Below, one piece after another: positions 56,378-63,762 of a DNA stretch of 64,000 bases. The stretch is from Haliea sp. E1-2-M8 (GTDB lineage Bacteria > Pseudomonadota > Gammaproteobacteria > Pseudomonadales > Halieaceae). The notes under the pieces were generated by a model. The model was not told the DNA's origin. It saw only the letters and a list, made by a program, of their open reading frames with translations, and did no database searches. The DNA is taken from NCBI RefSeq assembly GCF_030649675.1, contig NZ_JAUTDR010000004.1, forward strand, positions 62,001 through 126,000, in the 5' to 3' direction. Every line of letters starts with the position of its first letter. The stretch's first letter is position 1. Both the position numbers and the translations under genes were made by a program.

Positions 56378-57412
56378 ATGTCAGATGAGACCGTTCCACT
56401 AGAAACATTAAGAAGTTTGTCGATAAACGATAAGTTGGAGGAAATGCGAGCGCAGGTCAAAAGCGCGACCTACATAGCTGGACGCATGGCGTTGTCTGGC
56501 CAAATAACGGTGTTCTATGCAGGACCCAATACCGGCAAGACTTTGCTTAGCCTTAAACTGATCTCCGAGGCAATTGGCAATGGTACAGCGGGTAAGGCGG
56601 TCTACCACATTAACCTTGATGATACTTACGAAGGTCTGATTACCAAAGGTGATCTTGGCAATCGGCACGGCTTTGAAGTGATAGCACCAAGCACTTTCCC
56701 TCAGCCAAACGAAAATTTTGCCGAGCTAGTAGAGTTCGTCCTCGAAGCTGGGATAGCCAGTGAGACTATTTTTATACTGGATACCGTTAAGAAATTCGCT
56801 GATGTTATGGACAAAAAGGCCAGCAGCGCATTCATGACAACCTGCCGTCGGCTGACCACAGCCGGTGGATCGATTATCGGCCTTGCACATACTAATAAGC
56901 ACAAGGGCGGGGATGAGAAGAGCGTGCCAGCTGGAACCAGCGACATCCTGGACGACTGTGACTGCGCCTACGTTATCGATATAGTGAGCCAAGAACCGGT
57001 AGATGGGGGTGTAAGGCGAACGGTGGAGTTCCTGAACCAGAAGTCGCGCGGTCCAATAGTCCAGAGCTCTATATACAGCTATATTAACTATGAGGACGGC
57101 GACTACAATCGCATGTTCAACTCCGTCAAGCTCATCGATGGCAATGAGGCGGACAGATTACGCGAAAAAAGAGCTGTTGAGCACGAGCTCAATCAGGACT
57201 CGGACTTGATTGGTGAGATATCAGCGATGCTACAGAACGCCGGTGAAGCCATCCAGAGAGACGTCGTCAGCCATGTCTGTGCCAACTCGTCATTCCCTCG
57301 ACGTAGGGTCGTTGAGTGCCTCCAGCGCTGGTCGTGCTCGCCCAACGAGGATGGGCTCTGGACACTGACCAAGGGCGCGAACAATAGCAACGTGTACCGC
57401 TTGAATGAATAG
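56378..57412 (+). CDS. RecA-fold RepA-like ATPase (plasmid helicase type)
   Basis: 344 aa. Walker A AGPNTGKTLLSLKL near residues 48-61, a Walker B-like FILDTVKKFADV near 127-138, and the GGSIIGLAHTNKHKGGDEKSVPAGTSDILDDCDCAYVI stretch match AAA_25/RepA hexameric helicases of plasmids and islands. A C-terminal helix-turn-helix-like part (EISAMLQNAGEAIQRDVVSHVCANSSFPRRRVVECLQRW) is extra. It may replicate the excised island. AT-rich compared with the chromosome, indicating transfer. Confidence 0.8.
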   Translation: MSDETVPLETLRSLSINDKLEEMRAQVKSATYIAGRMALSGQITVFYAGPNTGKTLLSLKLISEAIGNGTAGKAVYHINLDDTYEGLITKGDLGNRHGFEVIAPSTFPQPNENFAELVEFVLEAGIASETIFILDTVKKFADVMDKKASSAFMTTCRRLTTAGGSIIGLAHTNKHKGGDEKSVPAGTSDILDDCDCAYVIDIVSQEPVDGGVRRTVEFLNQKSRGPIVQSSIYSYINYEDGDYNRMFNSVKLIDGNEADRLREKRAVEHELNQDSDLIGEISAMLQNAGEAIQRDVVSHVCANSSFPRRRVVECLQRWSCSPNEDGLWTLTKGANNSNVYRLNE

Positions 57413-57430
57413 CGTCTACTGCCCCCCAGT

Positions 57431-57469
57431 AATACTGGTATTTCTGGCAATACCGGAAATACCAGTATT
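57431..57469. repeat. 14-bp perfect inverted repeat after the RepA-like gene
   Basis: AATACTGGTATTTC (57431-57444) and GAAATACCAGTATT (57456-57469) are exact inverses around an 11-base centre that itself contains the related GGCAATACCGG. It lies 19 bases after the ATPase stop; flanking C and G runs extend the symmetry. Could be an origin element or repressor operator. No T tract follows, so it is not a typical terminator. Confidence 0.8.
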
Positions 57470-58003
57470 TCATACAGGGGGGGTGGCCTTCATCTTTAAT
57501 CTGAACAAGTTGGACAACTCGGTCAGCCCCAGTATTCATGCGCCTCTCAGCTGTCCGGGTTGCTCGCCTGAAGGTGGACAAGTCGGACAGTGATACACAT
57601 CCACCCCCACACTATGGCCACGTCGTGACCACGCCAGGTGCCGCTAGGGTGCGCGCAGCGCAGCCCGACGCGAGTGCCTGGCGGGGTTCAGACGTGGCTC
57701 TAATACACCGACCAACCAAACCGATAGGTTGACGACAACTCAGTCGCGAATCGACAGGAGCAACGCTTATAGAAGCCAAGACTGATCGAAAAACATCCAG
57801 CTCCACGGACTGCTTTTCGTTGTCTGGAGAAGTAGTTCTAGAACTTCTCAACCGATGGTCTCCCGATATTCTAAACCGGTTGCACCAGCCAACTCTGACC
57901 ATGTAATGCCGGTACTCTAACTGCCACAGGATCGAGCCATAGGGCGAAAATCGTCACATGCCTACGACCCCAGTACGTGCAGCCTCGCTCACGCATTGGC
58001 AAG

Positions 58004-58021
58004 TACCCCCCCGGGGGGGTA
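58004..58021. repeat. 18-bp C7G7 palindrome
   Basis: TACCCCCCC followed directly by GGGGGGGTA, perfectly symmetric, in the non-coding stretch before the 67-aa gene. Confidence 0.85.
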
Positions 58022-58153
58022 GCTCACTGAAGTTTCCGAAGACGACCACCCCCAGGTCTTCGTTGCTGGCTCCCTTACATGCTGCGCTGCTCGTTGCCGC
58101 TTCCGCGGACGACGTGGCGACAGCCATCCCCACCAACTAATGGAGTACCCACC

Positions 58154-58357
58154 ATGTTCACAGCGATCAACAATCTCTTCACTGCCGCGGCAACCCTGTT
58201 CAGTGCCTGCAACCGGGGCGCCGCTGCCATTGACCACTGCGCACGCTGGGCAGAGCAGGAGGCCTATGACTTCGAAGCCCGGGCCCAGATCGAGCGGACT
58301 GCCAGGATCGAACAGCTCCGTAACGAGCTGAAGCCCCTACCCGTAATCTCCTCATGA
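58154..58357 (+). CDS. 67-aa island protein of unknown function
   Basis: Starts at ATG 58154, eight bases after GGAG, and ends before a terminator. MFTAINNLFTAAATLFSACNRGAAAIDHCARWAEQEAYDF, then a charged helix. The N-terminal half is a hydrophobic or amphipathic helix. Similar small proteins occur beside radC-like genes in gammaproteobacterial islands; no function is known to me. Confidence 0.65.
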   Translation: MFTAINNLFTAAATLFSACNRGAAAIDHCARWAEQEAYDFEARAQIERTARIEQLRNELKPLPVISS

Positions 58358-58362
58358 CGACT

Positions 58363-58391
58363 GACCTGCCTACGGGCAGGTCTTACTTTTT
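58363..58391 (+). terminator. Rho-independent terminator
   Basis: GACCTGCC-TACG-GGCAGGTC hairpin followed by TTACTTTTT, directly after the 67-aa gene. Confidence 0.85.
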
Positions 58392-58590
58392 ACACATCCA
58401 CACAGGGAGATAGCCACCACGGCTGAGCGCCTTGGCTTCCCGCTCCTGGTTTGGGGCGCTTCCGCGCACGTCGTGGTGATGACAGATAGCCTTTCTGGCT
58501 TCCTGCTTCACCACCCACCTGAGCTCACCGGCGCCGCACCGTTGGTGCTGCTGGTGCTCTCTCCAGAGACTTTGAACCAGGAGCTACACC

Positions 58591-59088
58591 ATGACCGACA
58601 ATCAGCCCCGTCTTACCACGGTACCGATGCACTACCCCTTGGACTTTCAGGAGACCGAACAGGCCACCATCCAGGAAGCCATTATGATCCTTGAGTCCCG
58701 GATCAGAGAGTCCGATGCCTACACCAGCCCTGCTGACGTCAAAACCTTCTGCAGGCTCCAGATCGCCCACGAGCGGGACGAATACTTCTGTTGCATGTAC
58801 CTGGACAGCCAGCACCGCCTGATCGCCTTTGAGAGGCTGTTCCGGGGCACGGTGGACGGAGCTGCAGTCTACCCTCGAGTTGTCGTCCGGCGTGCCCTGG
58901 AGGTCAATGCAGCGGCTGTCATCTTCACCCACAACCATCCGTCAGGTATTGCGGAGCCCAGCTCTGCTGACATGAGGATCACCACCCGCTTGCAGGAAGC
59001 GTTGAAGCTTGTGGATGTCCGGGTCCTGGACCATGTCATCGTCGGCACTGAAGGCGTGTACTCCATGGCTGAGAGCGGCCGACTCTGA
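58591..59088 (+). CDS. RadC-like JAMM-domain protein
   Basis: 165 aa with the RadC/JAB metalloprotease-like domain: RLFRGTVDGAAVYPRVVVRRALEVNAAAVIFTHNHPSGIAEPSSADMRIT includes the HxHP-x7-SxxD zinc motif. The helix-hairpin-helix domain of chromosomal RadC is missing, as in the short forms (YeeS/YkfG type) carried by islands. Function is not established; links to anti-restriction or phage conflict are speculative. Confidence 0.88.
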   Translation: MTDNQPRLTTVPMHYPLDFQETEQATIQEAIMILESRIRESDAYTSPADVKTFCRLQIAHERDEYFCCMYLDSQHRLIAFERLFRGTVDGAAVYPRVVVRRALEVNAAAVIFTHNHPSGIAEPSSADMRITTRLQEALKLVDVRVLDHVIVGTEGVYSMAESGRL

Positions 59089-59135
59089 AACCCACCCACC
59101 ACCAACAATATACCCAAACCAGAAGGAGCTACTTC

Positions 59136-59324
59136 ATGAACAAGAAAGACAGGGTCGCATTCGTGGTCAGCAGCATCGTGGTGCTTCTATCACTATTCAT
59201 CTTGGCAGAGGAAGGGCCCGAGGGTCTTCTGCTACTGCCGCCGGTTGGTCTGTACTGGTTGTACAAGTACCTCAACAACGACATCAGCTTCATTGCTCGG
59301 CACAACGGCAGCGGAGAATCGTAA
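59136..59324 (+). CDS. 62-aa membrane protein
   Basis: Two hydrophobic segments (AFVVSSIVVLLSLFILAEE and GLLLLPPVGLYWLYKYL) in 62 aa, with a good AAGGAGC ribosome site. Follows the radC-like gene by 47 bases and ends before a terminator. No recognised family. Confidence 0.65.
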   Translation: MNKKDRVAFVVSSIVVLLSLFILAEEGPEGLLLLPPVGLYWLYKYLNNDISFIARHNGSGES

Positions 59325-59348
59325 GCTGCGACCGTCCACCTATTTCAA

Positions 59349-59381
59349 GGCTACACCGGAAACGGTGCAGCCTCTTTTTTT
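59349..59381 (+). terminator. Rho-independent terminator
   Basis: GGCTACACCG-GAAA-CGGTGCAGCC (one A-C mismatch) followed by CTCTTTTTTT, ends the radC-like operon. Confidence 0.85.
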
Positions 59382-59437
59382 CTGGCTTGGGCACGGAGGT
59401 CTCAGGATAAGGATGTCGCAGAATGACCATAAAACGG

Positions 59438-59483
59438 GATTATGCGCAGTGCCTCCGGCACTGTCCGCTGACGCCGCATAATC
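59438..59483. repeat. Nested palindrome resembling a recombinase crossover site
   Basis: An outer 9-bp inverted repeat GATTATGCG (59438-59446) / CGCATAATC (59475-59483) encloses an inner hairpin CAGTGCC-TCC-GGCACTG (59447-59463). The CGCATAAT arm resembles the XerC-binding half of dif. Confidence 0.7.
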
Positions 59484-59629
59484 AGTTCTATGGATAAATC
59501 TGCTTGGCCGTTTATGGCGGCACCACCGCCTCCGTGCTCCCGGCGCTGCGATCGGCATCGTCGGTCAGTCTCGCCGCCTCACTGCACCTCGCTACGGCCA
59601 GGGCCGTCGCGCTCAGTGCAGCCTCGGCG

Positions 59630-59715
59630 TCTCACCCTCCCTCCTCAACCGATCTGGCTTGGGGCACTGCGCGGCAGCGCCACCAAAGTAGGAGGTGGGT
59701 CTCGCCCTCCCTCCT
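59630..59715. repeat. 16-bp direct repeat pair
   Basis: TCTCACCCTCCCTCCT (59630-59645) and TCTCGCCCTCCCTCCT (59700-59715), 15 of 16 bases equal. The second copy is preceded by AGGAGGTGGG, which could pair with it. Confidence 0.75.
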
Positions 59716-59959
59716 GCCTGATAACACGACCTGTCTATCCACACAGCACTGCACTGCCATGTCGATTGCCGTAGATTGCTGATCGGAGAGGGTTTGGGGC
59801 TTTCTGAGCACCTGGATTCGCCGCTCCGCATCATGGCGCGCACGTTGTGCTTTTCCATGGCTTCAATTGATGGGTATAGTCCTACCCATCCCACGGGCAC
59901 CGGCCAGGGTGGCGGGTTATGCCCGGCAAGCCAGGAACAACAAGATCCAAGGGGAACCG

Positions 59960-61684
59960 ATGAGCAACACCGAACAACAATTCCTGAAGGAACTCGACGA
60001 CAAACTCTGGAAGGCCGCCGACAAGCTGCGCTCCAACCTGGATGCCGCCAACTACAAGCATGTGGTGTTGGGCCTGATCTTCCTGAAGTACGTCTCCGAT
60101 GCCTTCGAGGAGCGGCAGGAGGCTTTGCTGGAGCTATTCAAGAGCGACAGCGACGACAACATCTACTACCTGCCCCGGGACGACTACGACCGCGAGGAAG
60201 ACTACCAGCAGGCCCTGCAGGATGAACTGGAGGTGCTGGACTACTACCGCGAAGCCAATGTGTTCTGGGTACCCAAGGCCGCCCGCTGGAACACCCTTAA
60301 GGAAAAGGCCGTGTTGCCCGTTGGTACTGTCCTCTGGCAGGACGATGCCGGCAATGACGTGAAGCTGCGCTCGGTTTCCTGGCTGGTGGACAACGCCCTG
60401 GAGGAAATCGAGAAGAGCAACGCCCGGCTCAAGGGCATTCTCAACCGCATCAGCCAGTACCAGTTGGAGAACGACAAGCTGCTGGGGCTGATCAACACCT
60501 TCTCCGATACCTCCTTCACCAAGCCGGTGTATGACGGTGAGCGGCTGAGCCTGCACAGCAAGGATGTGCTCGGCCATGTATACGAGTATTTCCTGGGCCA
60601 GTTCGCCCTGGCCGAGGGCAAGCAGGGCGGCCAGTACTACACTCCCAAGAGCATCGTCACCCTGATCGTGGAAATGCTGGAGCCCTATTCAGGCCGCGTC
60701 TACGACCCGGCCATGGGTTCTGGTGGTTTTTTTGTATCCTCGGACAAGTTCATCGAGGAGCACGCCAATGAGCAACACTACGATCCCGCCGAGCAGAAGA
60801 AGCACATCTCCGTCTACGGCCAGGAATCCAACCCCACCACCTGGAAGCTGGCCGCCATGAACATGGCCATCCGGGGCATCGACTTCAACTTCGGCAAGAA
60901 GAACGCCGACACCTTCCTGGACGACCAGCACCCGGACCTGCGCGCCGACTTCGTGATGGCCAACCCGCCTTTCAACACCAAGGACTGGTGGAGTGAATCC
61001 CTGGCCGAGGACGCCCGCTGGAAGTACGGCACGCCACCCAAGGGCAATGCCAACTTCGCCTGGATGCAGCACATGCTGCACCACCTGGCTCCCACAGGCA
61101 GCATGGCCCTGCTGCTGGCCAACGGCTCCATGAGTTCCAACACCAACAACGAAGGCGAGATCCGCAAGCGCCTGGTGGAGGAAGATCTGGTCGAGTGTAT
61201 GGTGGCCCTGCCGGGGCAGCTGTTCACCAATACCCAAATCCCGGCCTGCATCTGGTTTCTGACCCGGGACAAGGCCAACGGCGTGGTGCGCAACGTGACG
61301 AAGCGCGACCGTCGGCAGGAGTTCCTGTTTATCGATGCCCGCAACCTGGGCTATATGCGGGATCGGGTACTGCGGGACTTCACCAATGCAGACATCGCCA
61401 GGATCGCCGACACCTTCCACGCCTGGCAGCGGGGCGAAGCCTACGAGGATATTGCTGGTTTCTGCAGGTCCGCCAGTTTGGATGAAGTCAGGAAACACGA
61501 TTTTGTGCTGACGCCGGGGCGTTATGTGGGGGCCCGGGAGCAGGAAGACGATGGTGAGCCATTCGCCGAGAAGATGGCGCGATTGACGAGGCAGCTGCGG
61601 GAGCAGTTTGCAGAGAATGAGCGGCTGGAGGTGAAAATCAAACGCAATCTGACTGGGCTAGGATTATGGGATTCACGTTTATGA
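59960..61684 (+). CDS. hsdM: Type I restriction-modification system methyltransferase subunit
   Basis: 574 aa from ATG 59960 (AAGGGGAA upstream). An N-terminal helical HsdM_N domain (DKLWKAADKLRSNLDAANYKHVVLGLIFLKYVSD) and an N6-adenine methyltransferase with SAM motif DPAMGSGGFF (near residue 252) and catalytic NPPF in ANPPFNTKDWW (near 335). It should methylate adenine in the site defined by HsdS. It shares a four-base ATGA overlap with the next gene, making an operon that continues past the window, where hsdR is expected. Confidence 0.95.
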   Translation: MSNTEQQFLKELDDKLWKAADKLRSNLDAANYKHVVLGLIFLKYVSDAFEERQEALLELFKSDSDDNIYYLPRDDYDREEDYQQALQDELEVLDYYREANVFWVPKAARWNTLKEKAVLPVGTVLWQDDAGNDVKLRSVSWLVDNALEEIEKSNARLKGILNRISQYQLENDKLLGLINTFSDTSFTKPVYDGERLSLHSKDVLGHVYEYFLGQFALAEGKQGGQYYTPKSIVTLIVEMLEPYSGRVYDPAMGSGGFFVSSDKFIEEHANEQHYDPAEQKKHISVYGQESNPTTWKLAAMNMAIRGIDFNFGKKNADTFLDDQHPDLRADFVMANPPFNTKDWWSESLAEDARWKYGTPPKGNANFAWMQHMLHHLAPTGSMALLLANGSMSSNTNNEGEIRKRLVEEDLVECMVALPGQLFTNTQIPACIWFLTRDKANGVVRNVTKRDRRQEFLFIDARNLGYMRDRVLRDFTNADIARIADTFHAWQRGEAYEDIAGFCRSASLDEVRKHDFVLTPGRYVGAREQEDDGEPFAEKMARLTRQLREQFAENERLEVKIKRNLTGLGLWDSRL

Positions 61685-63588
61685 ATGCCTCTGAACTTCT
61701 TCAAAATCTTAACCTTCTGGATGAAAACGAGCGTATCGAAGCCAAGCGTGCGAAAAAGTCAGGTAAATCCATACTGGAAACTGTATGCGCTTTTGCCAAT
61801 GAACCGAATCTTGGCGGAGGCTGGCTGCTCTTGGGGGTTGTTCGTGAAGAAATGGCCCTGTTCCCCGGTTACGATGTAGAGGGGGTTCCCCATCCTGACC
61901 AGCTGAGTAGCGACCTCGCCAGCCAGTGCGCCACTACCTTTAATCAGCCGGTGCGTGTCGATATCAGCACAGAGTGGCTCGATGAAAAGCCGGTTATCGT
62001 GGTACATGTCCCGGAGGCAGCTTCACAGGACAAGCCGGTCTATTTCAAGGCTGTAGGTCTACCCAGGGGCGCCTTCCGCCGAATTGGCAGTACTGATCAA
62101 CGCTGCACTGAAGACGATATGACGATCTTTTATCAGTCACGTCAGCAGGAAAGCTATGATGCCGGGACTGTGTCCGATGCTGAGCTGGAGGATTTTGACG
62201 ACGCAGCGATAGCTGACTACCGGCTTGCCAGAGGGGAGGCCAATCCCGATGCAGAAGAATTGCATTGGACGGACCTGGAATTACTGCAGGCCCTCAAGGC
62301 GGTTCGACGCAACAATGCCGGCCAATGGCAACCGACCGTAGCTGGCTTGCTGTTGTTTGGAAGATCCGTTGCGCTACGGCGCTGTTTCCCTATGACGCGG
62401 GTAGATTACATCCGGGTGCCTGGTCGAGAGTGGGTTCCCAATCCGGATCGCCGCTTCGACACTGTGGAATTACGCGCTCCATTATTCAGCCTGCTGCGAA
62501 GGGCTCAGGCGGCTGTACTGGATGATCTCCCCAAAGCTTTTGGCCTGGACGAGGGTGAGCTGCAACGCAGCGACAAACCTGCCATTCCGCAGCGGGCACT
62601 GCGTGAAGCACTGGTCAATGCCCTGATGCACCGAAACTACCGGGTACAGGCGCCGGTCCAGATAATCCGTTACTCCAATCGGCTGGAAATTCGCAACCCA
62701 GGGTTCTCGTTAAAATCACCAGAGCACCTCGGTGAGCCCGGCTCCATGCCGCGCAACCCGGTCATAGCCGCTGTCTTGCACGAAACCCGGTTTGCGGAGA
62801 CCAAAGGCAGTGGTATTCGTGCAATCCGCGAAACGATGGATGCAGCGGGGCTGGCGCCTCCTTTGTTCGAGTCCGACAGAGGTCAGGATCAATTCGTCAC
62901 CCAGTTCCTTTTTCATCATTTCCTGGGGGAGGAGGACATCCGCTGGCTGGCACAGTTCAAGGACCTGCATCTATCGAATGAAGAAGCTCGTGCCCTGATT
63001 GTGGCTCGAGAGGCTGGTGTAATAGATAACGCCACTTTCCGCGCCCTGAGCAAGGTAGATCCGCTGGCCGCCAGTGCTACTTTGCGTCGCCTGCGTGACG
63101 CTGGCTTGCTCAGGCAGCAGGGCCGAGGGTCGGCCACGTACTATCAGCCCACGGACAAGCTGTTGGAGTCACGAGAAAGTGATCGACAGCCCTTGTCAGG
63201 TAGGACGGCCCCCCTATCCAGTAAGAAGGGCCCTTTATCTAGTGACCCCGGGGCCTTATATAGTAACCTCGAGGCCTTATCTAGTAACCCTGGGCACGAG
63301 GCTCGTGACTCTTTACTGAACGAGCTGCCCGGTCATCTCGCCGCAAGGGTGGGTGCCTTGGGTCAACGGCATCCTCCGGAGGAGGTCCGTGAGCTCGTGG
63401 TGGCCCTGTGTGAGCAGCGGGCATGGCGTGTTGAAGAACTTGCTCATTTGTTGTTACGAAACCCGGAAACTATTCGTCAGAATTACCTGCGTCCGCTATT
63501 GGCGCAAAAGCGTATCGCCATGACCCTTCCCGACACTCCAAATTCTCCACAACAGGCCTATCGAGCGGTTGAGGGGCAGCAGAAATGA
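61681..63588 (+). CDS. AlbA_2/Schlafen-type ATP-binding regulator in the hsd operon
   Basis: 635 aa from ATG 61681 (stop/start overlap with hsdM); ATG 61666 with AGGA upstream is the alternative. The N-terminal AlbA_2 DNA-binding domain (ENERIEAKRAKKSGKSILETVCAFANEPNLGGGWLLLGV) is followed by a GHKL-type ATPase-like region (ALREALVNALMHRNYR, RLEIRNPGFSL, ETKGSGIRAIRETM) and helix-turn-helix parts at the C-terminus, as in COG2865 regulators. A stretch of four 7-residue repeats sits near 510-537. Such genes are often found inside type I R-M operons; their role is unsettled and may be control or additional defence. Confidence 0.85.
   Translation: MNASELLQNLNLLDENERIEAKRAKKSGKSILETVCAFANEPNLGGGWLLLGVVREEMALFPGYDVEGVPHPDQLSSDLASQCATTFNQPVRVDISTEWLDEKPVIVVHVPEAASQDKPVYFKAVGLPRGAFRRIGSTDQRCTEDDMTIFYQSRQQESYDAGTVSDAELEDFDDAAIADYRLARGEANPDAEELHWTDLELLQALKAVRRNNAGQWQPTVAGLLLFGRSVALRRCFPMTRVDYIRVPGREWVPNPDRRFDTVELRAPLFSLLRRAQAAVLDDLPKAFGLDEGELQRSDKPAIPQRALREALVNALMHRNYRVQAPVQIIRYSNRLEIRNPGFSLKSPEHLGEPGSMPRNPVIAAVLHETRFAETKGSGIRAIRETMDAAGLAPPLFESDRGQDQFVTQFLFHHFLGEEDIRWLAQFKDLHLSNEEARALIVAREAGVIDNATFRALSKVDPLAASATLRRLRDAGLLRQQGRGSATYYQPTDKLLESRESDRQPLSGRTAPLSSKKGPLSSDPGALYSNLEALSSNPGHEARDSLLNELPGHLAARVGALGQRHPPEEVRELVVALCEQRAWRVEELAHLLLRNPETIRQNYLRPLLAQKRIAMTLPDTPNSPQQAYRAVEGQQK
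63208..63291 (+). repeat. Four 21-bp in-frame repeats in the AlbA_2 gene
   Basis: Units encode APLSSKK, GPLSSDP, GALYSNL, EALSSNP (period seven residues), with shared DNA core CTTATCTAGTAACC. Likely a flexible linker. Confidence 0.85.
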
Positions 63589-63603
63589 CAGGTACAGACC
63601 AAT

Positions 63604-63762
63604 ATGTCTGAATGGCCTCGTGTACAAGTTAATCACCTCTGCGATCTGATCATTGATTGCGCAAACACGACAGCCCTACTAGTTGAATGCAAAGCGCCTT
63701 ACAGTGATCAACGGGAGGCTGAGATTGAGCTGAATCTTGGAGGGCTGGGGTATGGCCTCTAA
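63604..63762 (+). pseudogene. hsdS: Remnant of an hsdS 5' end
   Basis: An open frame of 52 codons reading MSEWPRVQVNHLCDLIIDCANTTALLVECKAPY resembles the start of specificity subunits (typically LGDICDLIVDC-NKTAP---TPY), then turns into unrelated sequence and stops. It overlaps the start of the next hsdS by 11 bases. Read as a leftover from recombination that replaced the 5' recognition domain; a genuine small protein is less likely. Confidence 0.5.

Larger units (their letters stand above)
57413..58153. other. Non-coding island stretch with palindromes (candidate origin)
   Basis: 740 bases without a convincing gene. It contains a perfect 14-bp inverted repeat (57431-57444/57456-57469) directly after the ATPase gene, two related 15-mers GGACAACTCGGTCAG (57512-57526) and GGACAAGTCGGACAG (57576-57590), a 12-bp palindrome AGTTCTAGAACT (57834-57845) and an 18-bp palindrome of seven Cs and seven Gs (58004-58021). 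Repeats next to a RepA-like helicase make a replication origin possible. Confidence 0.5.
59382..59959. other. Non-coding island stretch before hsdM
   Basis: About 580 bases with no convincing gene. It holds the nested palindrome at 59438-59483, a 16-bp direct repeat (59630-59645 and 59700-59715) and probably the hsdM promoter near 59850-59930, where ATTGATGGGTATAGT may contain a -10. GC composition returns to chromosomal-like values here, hinting at a second acquisition joined within the island. Confidence 0.5.

Noticed and set aside
57733-57906. Possible short protein ending EVVLELLNRWSPDILNRLHQPTLTM with AGGAG before an ATA codon.
   Set aside because: The frame has no ATG or GTG and no TTG at its beginning, so a start cannot be supported.
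58473-58694. A 73-codon frame overlapping the radC-like gene start.
   Set aside because: Out of frame with the RadC gene, no ribosome site, and composition like a leader sequence.
59473-59502. A chromosomal dif site (CGCATAAT-N6-TATG).
   Set aside because: Only the XerC-like half matches; the XerD half (TATGGATAAA) differs, and the palindromic context is not that of dif.
59490-59782. Short proline/serine/arginine-rich open frames before hsdM.
   Set aside because: Overlap one another in different frames, lack ribosome sites and resemble no protein; better read as non-coding.
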